Positions 6,985 to 14,390 of a stretch of 38,397 nt of DNA are shown in pieces (within the stretch, counting starts at the first letter, position 1; each line of letters begins with the position of its first letter). The notes beneath the pieces were generated by a model. That model saw only the letters and a program-made list of their open reading frames with translations, did not search any database and was not told where the DNA came from. The stretch is from JBFGCT01 sp041581055 (lineage in GTDB: Bacteria > Actinomycetota > Acidimicrobiia > Acidimicrobiales > Ilumatobacteraceae), in assembly GCA_041581055.1 (NCBI GenBank), contig JBFGCT010000015.1, positions 1 through 38,397 on the forward strand, read 5' to 3'. The position numbers and the translations under genes were made by a program.

Positions 6985-8772
6985 ATGAATGTCAAGAGAT
7001 TTCGACGAGGAGCCGCGCTCGTAGCGTCACTCCTCGTGTTGGGGATGGTGCCAACCGCGCCTGCCAGCGCAACGCACGACGATCAGGGGGAGGCCGAGCC
7101 GTCCGCGGTCCTCGACCTGGTCGGTCAGTTCGACGTGCCCTACGACGGGCTGACGAGCGACGTCTGGGCGCTCGGCAACTACGCCTATCTGGGCAGCTTC
7201 AGTAGCCCGATCTGTTCATTCGACATCACCGGCACTCGCATCGTCGACATCAGCGATCCCACCAACCCGACGCTGGCCGCGTTCATCAAGGATAAGCAGG
7301 GCACTCGCACCAACGACGTCAAGGCGGCCTCGATCAGCACCAGCAAGTGGAGCGGTGACATCCTGGTCACCACGAACGAGGGCTGCGGCACGTCGCTCCC
7401 ACGTCTGAACGCCGACGACAACGCCGCAAAGGGCCGTGCCGGCCAGGGTGGCATCAACATCTACGACGTCAGCGACCCGACCAAGCCGCACGCTCTGAAG
7501 CAGAACTTCCTGCCGAAGGCGAACGGGATCCACAACACGTTCATCTGGGAAGACGGTGGGAAGGCGTATCTCATCGCCGTCGACGACGTCGACGCACGTG
7601 ACGTCATCATCGTCGACATCACCAACCCGGCAAGCCCGAAGGTCGTTACGCAGACCGGCGCGCCGGATTGGCCCGGACTCGACTTCTCCGAGATCGAAGG
7701 CCCCGCCGTGCTGCTGCACGACGTGTGGGTGCAGGGCGGCATCGCCTACCTGTCCTACTGGGACGCCGGTCTCGTGTTGCTCGACGTGAGCGACCCGTCG
7801 AACCCGGTGTTCTTGGGTGACAGCACGTATCCGAACCCGGATGCGAGCGGCCTGCCGCCCGAGGGCAACGGCCACGTCGCCGTGCCGAACGCGGCCGGCG
7901 ATCTCGTCATCTTCGGTGACGAGGACACGACGCGATTCTCGGGCTTCCTCGACTCGACGATCGGCGGTGCGCCGCAGACCAACAAGATCGGCTTCGCCAA
8001 CTTCGGTCCGAGCGCACTGGCCAGCTTCCCGACCGACGTGACGGCTGTCGCCGCGAACTTCGGCTGCAACCCCGGTGACTTCACGCCCGGCGCCGCGACG
8101 GACGTCGTGGTGATCGAGCGCGGTGCCTGCTTCTTCTCGCAGAAGGCCGAGAACGCAGAGGCTGCCGGCTATGGCGGCTACATCGTGTTCAACAGCGTGG
8201 CCGGAGGTGAGGGCCTGATCAACATGGCGCCCGGCACGGCCGGTCCGTGGAACATCCCGGGAATCTTCGTCACCCGATCCCTCGGGTTGGCCATGTCGGC
8301 CGAGCTCGGGGCCGCCGGCACCGTGACCGCCGACATGGTTGCGGGTGTCGCCGACGGCGAAGGGTTCATGCGGGTGTACGACGTGACCAACCCGGCCTCG
8401 ATGGTCGAGGTCGGTCGCTACTTCACCGAGCGCACGTTGCCGCCCGGCAACATTCCGTCTGCGACGACGCTCGGCGGGACCCGCGACGCCCACAACGTGG
8501 TCGTCGACGGAACCACCGCCTACTGGGCCTGGTACAACGAGGGCATCCGGGTGGTCGATTTCAGCGACTGCGATGCTGGCGACGGCTTCCTCGGCTGTAG
8601 CCCGTTCGAGGTCGCCCACTGGGGCGGCGGGGCCGACCCGATTGCCGACTTCTGGGGCGTGTACCTGCACACCATCCCGGCAACGGGCGACACCTATATC
8701 CTCGGCAGCGACCGAGGCATCGATGCGGCCAACGGCCTCGTCGGTGGTCTGAAGATCTTCGCCACTCCGTAG
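6985..8772 (+). CDS. Secreted LVIVD-repeat protein with inserted PA domain
   Basis: A 595-residue exported protein. Residues 1-30 form a signal peptide (RRFRRG-type basic start, a hydrophobic LVASLLVLGMV core, then a PASA cleavage region). The mature part carries LVIVD-type repeats, seen as GTRIVDISDPTNP, GGINIYDVSDPTKP, VIIVDITNPASP, LVLLDVSDPSNP and FMRVYDVTNPAS, which build a beta-propeller. Between the fourth and fifth of these lies a protease-associated (PA) domain, about residues 348-450, with VVIERGACFFSQKAENAEAAGYGGYIVFN and a following IPGIFVT strand. The start is fixed by a GGAGG ribosome site 9 nt upstream. It is monocistronic between a strong promoter and an intrinsic terminator. 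The role is unknown; propellers with PA domains are often extracellular binding or degradative proteins. Confidence 0.85.
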   Translation: MNVKRFRRGAALVASLLVLGMVPTAPASATHDDQGEAEPSAVLDLVGQFDVPYDGLTSDVWALGNYAYLGSFSSPICSFDITGTRIVDISDPTNPTLAAFIKDKQGTRTNDVKAASISTSKWSGDILVTTNEGCGTSLPRLNADDNAAKGRAGQGGINIYDVSDPTKPHALKQNFLPKANGIHNTFIWEDGGKAYLIAVDDVDARDVIIVDITNPASPKVVTQTGAPDWPGLDFSEIEGPAVLLHDVWVQGGIAYLSYWDAGLVLLDVSDPSNPVFLGDSTYPNPDASGLPPEGNGHVAVPNAAGDLVIFGDEDTTRFSGFLDSTIGGAPQTNKIGFANFGPSALASFPTDVTAVAANFGCNPGDFTPGAATDVVVIERGACFFSQKAENAEAAGYGGYIVFNSVAGGEGLINMAPGTAGPWNIPGIFVTRSLGLAMSAELGAAGTVTADMVAGVADGEGFMRVYDVTNPASMVEVGRYFTERTLPPGNIPSATTLGGTRDAHNVVVDGTTAYWAWYNEGIRVVDFSDCDAGDGFLGCSPFEVAHWGGGADPIADFWGVYLHTIPATGDTYILGSDRGIDAANGLVGGLKIFATP

Positions 8773-8794
8773 TAGCGAAGCACCAGAATTGACC

Positions 8795-8830
8795 AGAGGA
8801 GGCGGCCTTCGGGCCGCCTCCTCTTGTATT
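8795..8830 (+). terminator. Intrinsic terminator after the LVIVD-repeat gene
   Basis: A perfect 13-bp stem (8795-8807 with 8812-8824) closes on a TTCG tetraloop and is followed by a T-rich run TGTATT. It lies 22 nt after the stop codon. UUCG tetraloops are unusually stable, so this should be an efficient terminator. Confidence 0.92.
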
Positions 8831-8878
8831 CTCGACCGCTTGCGCCATTCGGCGTCGACCTACCCCCGAGGACTTCTT

Positions 8879-9373
8879 GTGCGATACCGCCATCTTCTGC
8901 CGCTCGCCGCCATCTCAGCGCTCGTGCTCGGCGCGTGCTCTGGTAGCGGTGCCGGCTCCGCCACGACCGAGCTACCGCCCGCGCCGACCGAGCCGGCAAC
9001 CGCCGACGCCGACGGCGATGAAGCAGTCGTGCTCGACGGCGCCGACGCGCCCGACGTGGCCGACATCCCAGAGGAGTTCGTGGCGGCGATCCTTGCTGAC
9101 GCCGCCGCACGCAGCGGACAGCCCGAAGACGACGTGAGCGTCGTGCAGGCCACCCGGGTGGAGTGGGCGAGTCAACGCCTGGGCTGCGTCCAGTTCGACG
9201 AGCCGGCGGAGCCGACGCCCGTCGACGGATTCCGGATCGTCGTCAGCGCGGGGGAGATGGAGTTCGACTACCGACTCGACGCGGTCGGCGCGTTTGCGCT
9301 GTGCGGTGACCCGGTCGACGCGTCGCACGAGGGCGACGATCACGACGAAGACCTGGACGACGAGACGTCGTAG
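8879..9373 (+). CDS. Lipoprotein of unknown function
   Basis: A 164-residue predicted lipoprotein. The start is the GTG at 8879, chosen because GAGGA lies 6 nt upstream and the encoded VRYRHLLPLAAISALVLGAC is a complete type II signal with lipobox LGAC; an earlier TTG in frame would sit inside the preceding terminator. After the lipid-anchored Cys comes a low-complexity Ser/Thr/Pro/Ala/Asp linker to about residue 55, then a small globular domain (VAAILADAAARSGQPEDDVSVVQATRVEW, with a single later Cys pair at GCVQF and ALCGD that could form a disulfide), and a His/Asp-rich acidic tail (EGDDHDEDLDDE) that could bind divalent cations. No named family is recognised. Confidence 0.75.
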   Translation: MRYRHLLPLAAISALVLGACSGSGAGSATTELPPAPTEPATADADGDEAVVLDGADAPDVADIPEEFVAAILADAAARSGQPEDDVSVVQATRVEWASQRLGCVQFDEPAEPTPVDGFRIVVSAGEMEFDYRLDAVGAFALCGDPVDASHEGDDHDEDLDDETS

Positions 9374-9394
9374 CTCACGTCGCGACGTGACCGG

Positions 9395-10222
9395 TCAGCC
9401 GAGGGCCATCAACGAGATACCGGCGATCACCCCGGCGATGCCGAGCAGTTGACGGGCGGTGAGCGTGTCGTCGTCGAACGTCGCCGCCAGGACCGACGTG
9501 ACGACGGGGTACATCGACGCGGCGACGGCGACCTCGCCGAGCGAGCCGCGCCGCGTGCCGGAGATGAACACGATGATCGCCAGCCCTCCGCAGAACCCAG
9601 ACGCCGTCATCACCGGACGCAGGCGCGGGGCGACGAAGATCGGGAGGCGGCGCTGCACGGCGAGCCCGGCGAGCATCGCGAACGCCACGACGCGCTGCAC
9701 GAACGGCGTCCACACGCCGCCGTCGGCCGACGCCTCCCCGAGCATGACGAACGCCGCGCCGACGAGCAGCGCCGACGCCACCGCCAGCTTCGCCCCCCGC
9801 CCTCGTCGGCCGACCAGCGACGGGGAGAACGTGATGACGGCGATGCTGGCGACCGCGAGCAGCGCTCCGGCGAGCGCGACCGCCGTCGGGACGTTGCCGA
9901 GCGCCAGGTCCCAGCCGAGCGGGATGAGCGACGAGCCGAGGGCGACGATCGGCCCGGCGAGCGCCGCCGAGGAGATCGACATGCTCTGGTAGAGCAGCGC
10001 GAGGGCGAAGCCGATGAACAGCCCCGACCCGGCCCCGAGCAGCACGTCCCGGGTCGAGTACGCGCTCGACACGAACGTGAAGAACACAGCGGTCGTCACC
10101 GCGCCTACGAGCATCATCGTCGCGGTCGCGCTGACCGCGTTCGCCCGCCGCGTCCCGTACCGGCCGAAGAAGTCGGCGAGGCCGATCAGGACCGAGGCCA
10201 GCGCCCCGAGGAGGATCGCCAC
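9395..10222 (-). CDS. EamA/DMT-family membrane transporter
   Basis: A 275-residue integral membrane protein with about ten hydrophobic helices arranged as two five-helix repeats, as in the drug/metabolite transporter superfamily. Helices are seen for example at ILLGALASVLIGLADFF, MMLVGAVTTAVFF, GLFIGFALALLY and the C-terminal LLGIAGVIAGISLMALG; the second repeat ends in the family's MYPVVTSVLAATFDDD block (usually 'L.Pv.t.l.a...lgE'). The GTG at 10222 is chosen because it begins the first helix and lies 4 nt after the betB stop, which implies translational coupling. Export or uptake of a small metabolite is likely; linkage with betB hints at an osmolyte or precursor, which is inference. Confidence 0.8.
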   Translation of the reverse strand: MAILLGALASVLIGLADFFGRYGTRRANAVSATATMMLVGAVTTAVFFTFVSSAYSTRDVLLGAGSGLFIGFALALLYQSMSISSAALAGPIVALGSSLIPLGWDLALGNVPTAVALAGALLAVASIAVITFSPSLVGRRGRGAKLAVASALLVGAAFVMLGEASADGGVWTPFVQRVVAFAMLAGLAVQRRLPIFVAPRLRPVMTASGFCGGLAIIVFISGTRRGSLGEVAVAASMYPVVTSVLAATFDDDTLTARQLLGIAGVIAGISLMALG

Positions 10223-10226
10223 CTGC

Positions 10227-11714
10227 TCAGTAGGTCGCGGGGTAGTCGTCGAGCGTGGCGTAGATCGTCTTGAGCTGGGTGAAGTGCTCGATCGTCGCCA
10301 GCCCGTTCTCCCGCCCGACGCCGGACTGCTTGTACCCGCCGAACGGAACCTCCGGCGGGGTGACGTTGTAGTCGTTGATCCACACCGAGCCGGCCTGGAG
10401 GGCGTTGGCCACACGATGGGCCCGCGCGAAATCCCTGGTGAACACGGCGGCCGACAAACCGTAGTGCGTGTCGTTGGCCCTCTCGAGCACCTCGTCCTCG
10501 GTGTCGAACGGGAGCACCGCCATCAGCGGCCCGAAGACCTCCTCCTTGACGAACCGCATGTCGTCCTCGCAGTCGGCGAAGACCGCCGGCGTCACGAAGT
10601 TGCCGTCGGCGAGCGCCGGATCGTCGGGCACGCGGCCGCCGCACAGGTGGCGAGCCCCGCTCGCCCGCGCGATGTCCATGTAGCCCATCACCTTGGCGTG
10701 GTGCTCACGGCTGATCAGCGGGCCGAGCACGACCTCGGGGTCGAACGGGTCGCCGATCCTCATCGCCTCGGCGCGCGGCCCGAGACGGCCGACGACCTCG
10801 TCGTAGATCCCCCGCTGGACGTAGACCCTCGTGCCGTTGCTGCACACCTGACCGGCCGAGTAGAAGTTGGCGGCGAGCGCGACGTTGACGACGTTGTCGA
10901 CGCCGGCGTCGTCGAAGGCGATGATCGGGCTCTTGCCCCCCAGCTCGAGCGTGACCTCCTTGAGGGTCGTCGCGGCGTCGGCCATCACCTTCTTGCCCGT
11001 CCCAACCTCGCCGGTCAGCGAGATCTTGTCGATGCCGGGATGGCGCGACAGCATCTGGCCGACGCGGTGGTCGCCCTGCACGACGTTGTAGACACCGGCG
11101 GGCAGGCCGGCCTCGCGATAGACCTCGGCCAGACGCAGTGCGGTCAACGGCGTGAGTTCCGCCGGCTTGAAGATGAACGCGTTGCCGCACGCCAGCGCCG
11201 GCGCCGACTTCCACATCGCGATCTGGATGGGGTAGTTCCAGGCGCCGATCGCCGCACACACTCCCAGCGGCTCACGGCGGATGATGGCGAACGAGCTCGG
11301 CGGGAAGTCGAAGTGATCGCCGTGCAACGCCTGGACGAGGCCGGCGTAGTACTCGACCACGTCGGCGCCGGTGGAGATGTCGATCTCCAGCGTCTCCGAG
11401 AGCGGCTTGCCGGTGTCGAGGGTCTCGAGGTGGGCCAGCTCGTCGTTGCGGGCGCGGAGGATCTCGACCGCCCGCAGCAGGACGCGGCTGCGCTCGACGG
11501 CCGGCATCTGCGACCACACGGCGAACCCGGCCCGCGCCGCGGCGACCGCCCGATCGACGTCGGCCTCGCTGGCCTGCTGCACCGCCGCGATCACGCGGTT
11601 GGTCGCCGGGTTGACCGTGTCGAACGTCTCGCCCGACGTGGCGTCGACCAGCCCGCCGTCGATGAAGAGCTGCTGGGTCGGCAGGGTGGTGTTGGCGTTC
11701 ACGAAGTCGGTCAT
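10227..11714 (-). CDS. betB: Betaine-aldehyde dehydrogenase
   Basis: A 495-residue NAD(P)-dependent aldehyde dehydrogenase of the BetB type, which oxidises betaine aldehyde to the osmoprotectant glycine betaine. Similarity to enterobacterial BetB runs throughout: GGLVDATSGETFDTVNPA at the N-terminus, ADVVEYYAGLVQALHG near residue 120, GAWNYPIQIAMWKSAPALACGNAFIFKP, active-site Glu257 in LELGGKSP and nucleophile Cys291 in GQVCSNGTRV, and the C-terminal EVPFGGYKQSGVGRENG. Position 443 onwards reads WINDYNVTPPEVPFGG, where the BetB group usually has W.NT. A GAGGGG ribosome site precedes the ATG. No betA/choline dehydrogenase or transporter of the BCCT type is adjacent, so other aminoaldehyde substrates remain possible. 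The EamA transporter follows directly. Confidence 0.85.
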   Translation of the reverse strand: MTDFVNANTTLPTQQLFIDGGLVDATSGETFDTVNPATNRVIAAVQQASEADVDRAVAAARAGFAVWSQMPAVERSRVLLRAVEILRARNDELAHLETLDTGKPLSETLEIDISTGADVVEYYAGLVQALHGDHFDFPPSSFAIIRREPLGVCAAIGAWNYPIQIAMWKSAPALACGNAFIFKPAELTPLTALRLAEVYREAGLPAGVYNVVQGDHRVGQMLSRHPGIDKISLTGEVGTGKKVMADAATTLKEVTLELGGKSPIIAFDDAGVDNVVNVALAANFYSAGQVCSNGTRVYVQRGIYDEVVGRLGPRAEAMRIGDPFDPEVVLGPLISREHHAKVMGYMDIARASGARHLCGGRVPDDPALADGNFVTPAVFADCEDDMRFVKEEVFGPLMAVLPFDTEDEVLERANDTHYGLSAAVFTRDFARAHRVANALQAGSVWINDYNVTPPEVPFGGYKQSGVGRENGLATIEHFTQLKTIYATLDDYPATY

Positions 11715-11854
11715 GGCGAGGCCCCTCGGTGATCGTTCGGCGGCGCCCGACGGGGGCGCCCGACGGGCAGTCTGTCACCCCTGCGCAACCGTTCGACGAT
11801 CCCGGCGGAATGCCCGCCGCGTCACCGACGGGGCGCGACGATGTGGAGATGAAG

Positions 11855-12823
11855 ATGAGGGCGATCGTCTACGAGCGGTACGGGACGCCTGAGGTGCTGT
11901 CGATCCGGGACGTCGACCGGCCCGAGCCCGGCGACGACGAGGTGCTCGTCCGGGTTCACGCCGCGTCGCTCAACGCCCTCGATTGGCACTACCTGACCGG
12001 CACGCCGTACTTCATGCGGCTGACGGCCGGTCTGCGCCGCCCCAAGCGGACGATTCCCGGCGTCGACGTCGCCGGCACGGTCGAGGCGGTGGGCGCCGAC
12101 GTGACCACGGTCCGACCGGGGGACGAGGTGTTCGGCGTGGCGGTTGGCAGCTGCGCCGAGTTCGCGGTCGCCTCGGTCGACCGCATCGCACGCAGGCCCG
12201 CCGGCTCGACGTTCGAGCAGGCCGCAGCCGTACCGGTCGCCGCGATCACCGCCCTCCAGGGCCTGCGCGACGTCGGCAAGGTCGCCGCGGGGCATTCGGT
12301 GCTGATCAACGGCGCCGCCGGTGGCGTCGGGACGTTCGCCGTGCAGATCGCCAAGGCGCTCGGCGCCGAGGTGACGGCCGTGTGCAGCACCCGCAACGTC
12401 GAGACCGTGCGGGCGCTCGGCGCCGACCGGGTGGTCGACTACACGACCGACGACTTCGTCGAGCTGGGGGAGCGGTTCGACGTCATGCTCGACAACGTCG
12501 GGAACCGCTCGCCGGCGGAGTGCCGCCGGATGCTGACCGACGACGGGATCTGTGTGGTGATCAGCGGGCCGAAGGAGAACCGGGTCCTCGGGCCGGTCAC
12601 CCATCTGATCGGCACGCTCGCCTACTTCACGTTCGTCAGCCAGCGAGCGGCGTCGTTCACCGCTGAGGAGAACGCCGAACGGCTAGGGGCGCTGACCGAC
12701 CTCCTCGAGGCCGGGACGATCGAGCCGGTCATCGAGCGGACCTACGCGTTGGACCAGGTCCCGGAGGCGCTGGCCCACATCGGCACAGGCCACGCCCGGG
12801 GCAAGCTCGTCGTCACGATGTGA
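11855..12823 (+). CDS. NAD(P)-dependent alcohol dehydrogenase / quinone oxidoreductase (MDR family)
   Basis: A 322-residue medium-chain dehydrogenase/reductase. The N-terminal GroES-like domain begins MRAIVYERYGTPEVL and includes the DEVLVRVHAASLNALDW block; the Rossmann half has LINGAAGGVGTFAVQIAKALGAEVTAVCS near residue 150, the classic AXXGXXG nucleotide fold. The catalytic and structural zinc cysteines are missing, placing it with the zeta-crystallin/reticulon-4-interacting type zinc-less enzymes that reduce enones or quinones with NADPH. The ATG at 11855 is preferred because GGAG lies 6 nt upstream; an ATG two codons earlier (11849) abuts that site. It is divergent from betB with 140 nt between them and convergent with the metallophosphatase. 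Confidence 0.87.
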   Translation: MRAIVYERYGTPEVLSIRDVDRPEPGDDEVLVRVHAASLNALDWHYLTGTPYFMRLTAGLRRPKRTIPGVDVAGTVEAVGADVTTVRPGDEVFGVAVGSCAEFAVASVDRIARRPAGSTFEQAAAVPVAAITALQGLRDVGKVAAGHSVLINGAAGGVGTFAVQIAKALGAEVTAVCSTRNVETVRALGADRVVDYTTDDFVELGERFDVMLDNVGNRSPAECRRMLTDDGICVVISGPKENRVLGPVTHLIGTLAYFTFVSQRAASFTAEENAERLGALTDLLEAGTIEPVIERTYALDQVPEALAHIGTGHARGKLVVTM

Positions 12824-12824
12824 G

Positions 12825-12872
12825 CGGTGGCCGGTGGCCGGTGGCCGGATCGGTCCTCGGGCCGGATCGGTC
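12825..12872. repeat. Short direct repeats between convergent genes
   Basis: Three head-to-tail copies of CGGTGGC (12825-12845) are followed by two copies of GCCGGATCGGTC (12844-12855 and 12861-12872) 17 nt apart. The second copy runs into the stop codon of the metallophosphatase. No U-tract or stable terminator hairpin is evident here; this is probably a slippage-born spacer. Confidence 0.6.
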
Positions 12873-14268
12873 AGCGCAGCGCGTACCGCTCGAGCACGTC
12901 GCCCGCGAGGTCCTTCACCGTCACGGTCCAGCCACCGGTCGCCGCCGGCTCGATCAGGACGTACCCGAACTCGTGGAAGCTGTTGAAGTCGGCGGGGTCG
13001 AGGCCGAGTTCGTCGAACGCCTGCCGGTTGGCGTCGATCGCGGCCTGGGTGATCTTGGCGTCTTGGCTGGTCCCGGCGTCGCCGCTGATCACCTGGTGGG
13101 GTCGGCCGTCGGTGAAGCTCAAGGTCTCGAGCAGGTGGATGTGCCCGGCCAGCGCCATGTCGACCTCGTCGGGCCATCCTCCACCGGGCAGCGCGGCGAT
13201 CGCCGCCTGCAGGGTGCCGTCGAGCGTGCCGAGCTCGGTCGGGTCCCGCCAGTCCGGCGCCAGGCCCCAGAACGGGCGATGGGTGACGGTCCAGGTCGCG
13301 CGGCCGCCGGTGATCAGCCCGGCCGCCTCGGCGATGTCGGCGGTGTACTGGGCCTGCGTGTCCGCCGAGGTGTCGGTCGCTGTGTTGAGCACGAGGAAGT
13401 CGACGTCGCCGAACGGCACCGCGTACGGCGCGGAGAACTGCGGGCACCCGTTGGCGGTCAGCTCGTCGACGGTGATCGGCCGCCCGTCGAGGAAGCGGAG
13501 CCATCCGAGGTGGTTGCGGTTGCAGTCTTCGTGGTTGCCCCGGGTGACGATCCACGGCGCAACGTCGAGCAACGGCGCCGAGGGGAGGAAGAAGTCCGCC
13601 TCCCACGTCGGCCAGTTGTCCCCCCATGGCGAGTCGGCGCACCCCTCCTGGGCCGAGGTGTCGCACTTCGCTTCGCGGTAGACGTAGTCGCCGACGTGCA
13701 CGATCAGGTCGGGCCGCTCGGCCGCGGCGGCCGTGGCGGCGGCGACGAAGCTCCACGGCGTGCCGGTGCCCGTCCCGTCGCAGTTCTCGTACCAGCCGTC
13801 GGTCATCCGGCAGCCGCTGTCGCCGAGGACGAGGATCTTCTGGGGCGATCCGGTCGGCACGGGGACGGTGACGGTTCCGACCTCGACCTGCCCGGCCGCA
13901 CCGTCGACGGCCGCCGCGCAGGACACGACGGGGAAGTCGTCGCTCGGCGCGGCCCGTTCCGCCATGACGCCCTGGACGCCGTCGACCGTCACCTGCCCGC
14001 AGTCGGCATCCTCGGTGATGATCGCCCGCGCCTCGAGCCCGCCGACGCCGTACTGCGCCCACGCGTACAGCGGGTCGGCCGCGGCGGCGCTGCCGCTGAC
14101 GGTTGGCGCCTCGACGCCCTCGACGCCCGCCGCGCCCGAGTCGTCGACGGGCTCCGCCGCGGTGTCGGATCCGTCCGAGCCGCAGGCGGCGACGATCATG
14201 GCGATGACGACCGCGGCCCCCATCCGGGGCAGGCGGCGGGCAGGTCGAGGGGGGTTCGTGGTGGTCAC
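12871..14268 (-). CDS. Lipoprotein metallophosphatase (calcineurin-like)
   Basis: A 465-residue exported metallophosphatase. The GTG start at 14268 is preceded by GGAG at a 6-nt spacing and gives a type II signal peptide (basic RPARRLPR, hydrophobic GAAVVIAMIV, lipobox VAAC). An acidic linker with EDADC leads to the catalytic domain, whose metal motifs are in the standard order: VLGDSGC (D.. replaced D.H by D.G), VHVGDYVY, TRGNHEDC (GNHE), WTVTHRPFWG (H) and LAGHIHLLE (GH.H). Together these coordinate the dinuclear centre of phosphodiesterases and purple-acid-type phosphatases. The substrate is unknown; an envelope location suggests scavenging of organic phosphate. Several cysteine pairs probably form disulfides. 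Confidence 0.85.
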   Translation of the reverse strand: MTTTNPPRPARRLPRMGAAVVIAMIVAACGSDGSDTAAEPVDDSGAAGVEGVEAPTVSGSAAAADPLYAWAQYGVGGLEARAIITEDADCGQVTVDGVQGVMAERAAPSDDFPVVSCAAAVDGAAGQVEVGTVTVPVPTGSPQKILVLGDSGCRMTDGWYENCDGTGTGTPWSFVAAATAAAAERPDLIVHVGDYVYREAKCDTSAQEGCADSPWGDNWPTWEADFFLPSAPLLDVAPWIVTRGNHEDCNRNHLGWLRFLDGRPITVDELTANGCPQFSAPYAVPFGDVDFLVLNTATDTSADTQAQYTADIAEAAGLITGGRATWTVTHRPFWGLAPDWRDPTELGTLDGTLQAAIAALPGGGWPDEVDMALAGHIHLLETLSFTDGRPHQVISGDAGTSQDAKITQAAIDANRQAFDELGLDPADFNSFHEFGYVLIEPAATGGWTVTVKDLAGDVLERYALR

Positions 14269-14360
14269 CGTGAGCTCCGAGGGGTTGAAGGGGTCGATCG
14301 CCGTACCGCGCACTCGGCCGGCGGTGGCGGACGATAGCCGCCAGCCATCGTTCGTGCCCT

Positions 14361-14385
14361 GGCCACGGCTGCCGCGGGCGTGGCC
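14361..14385 (-). terminator. Hairpin just past the redox operon stop
   Basis: GGCCACG (14361-14367) and CGTGGCC (14379-14385) form a 7-bp stem with an 11-nt loop, 5 nt beyond the stop codon of the last gene of the minus-strand redox operon. There is no U-tract, so it could be a weak terminator or an mRNA 3'-end stabiliser. Confidence 0.4.
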
Positions 14386-14390
14386 CGCCG

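Noticed and set aside
6885..6985. Leader matched to a known riboswitch class
   Set aside because: I compared it by eye with preQ1, SAM-II, c-di-GMP and ydaO-like cores and saw no conserved core nucleotides; only the pseudoknot topology is similar.
8789..8878. A longer lipoprotein start using TTG at 8789
   Set aside because: It would run through the strong intrinsic terminator and would put 30 residues before the lipoprotein signal. The GTG at 8879 has GAGGA upstream and directly opens the signal peptide.
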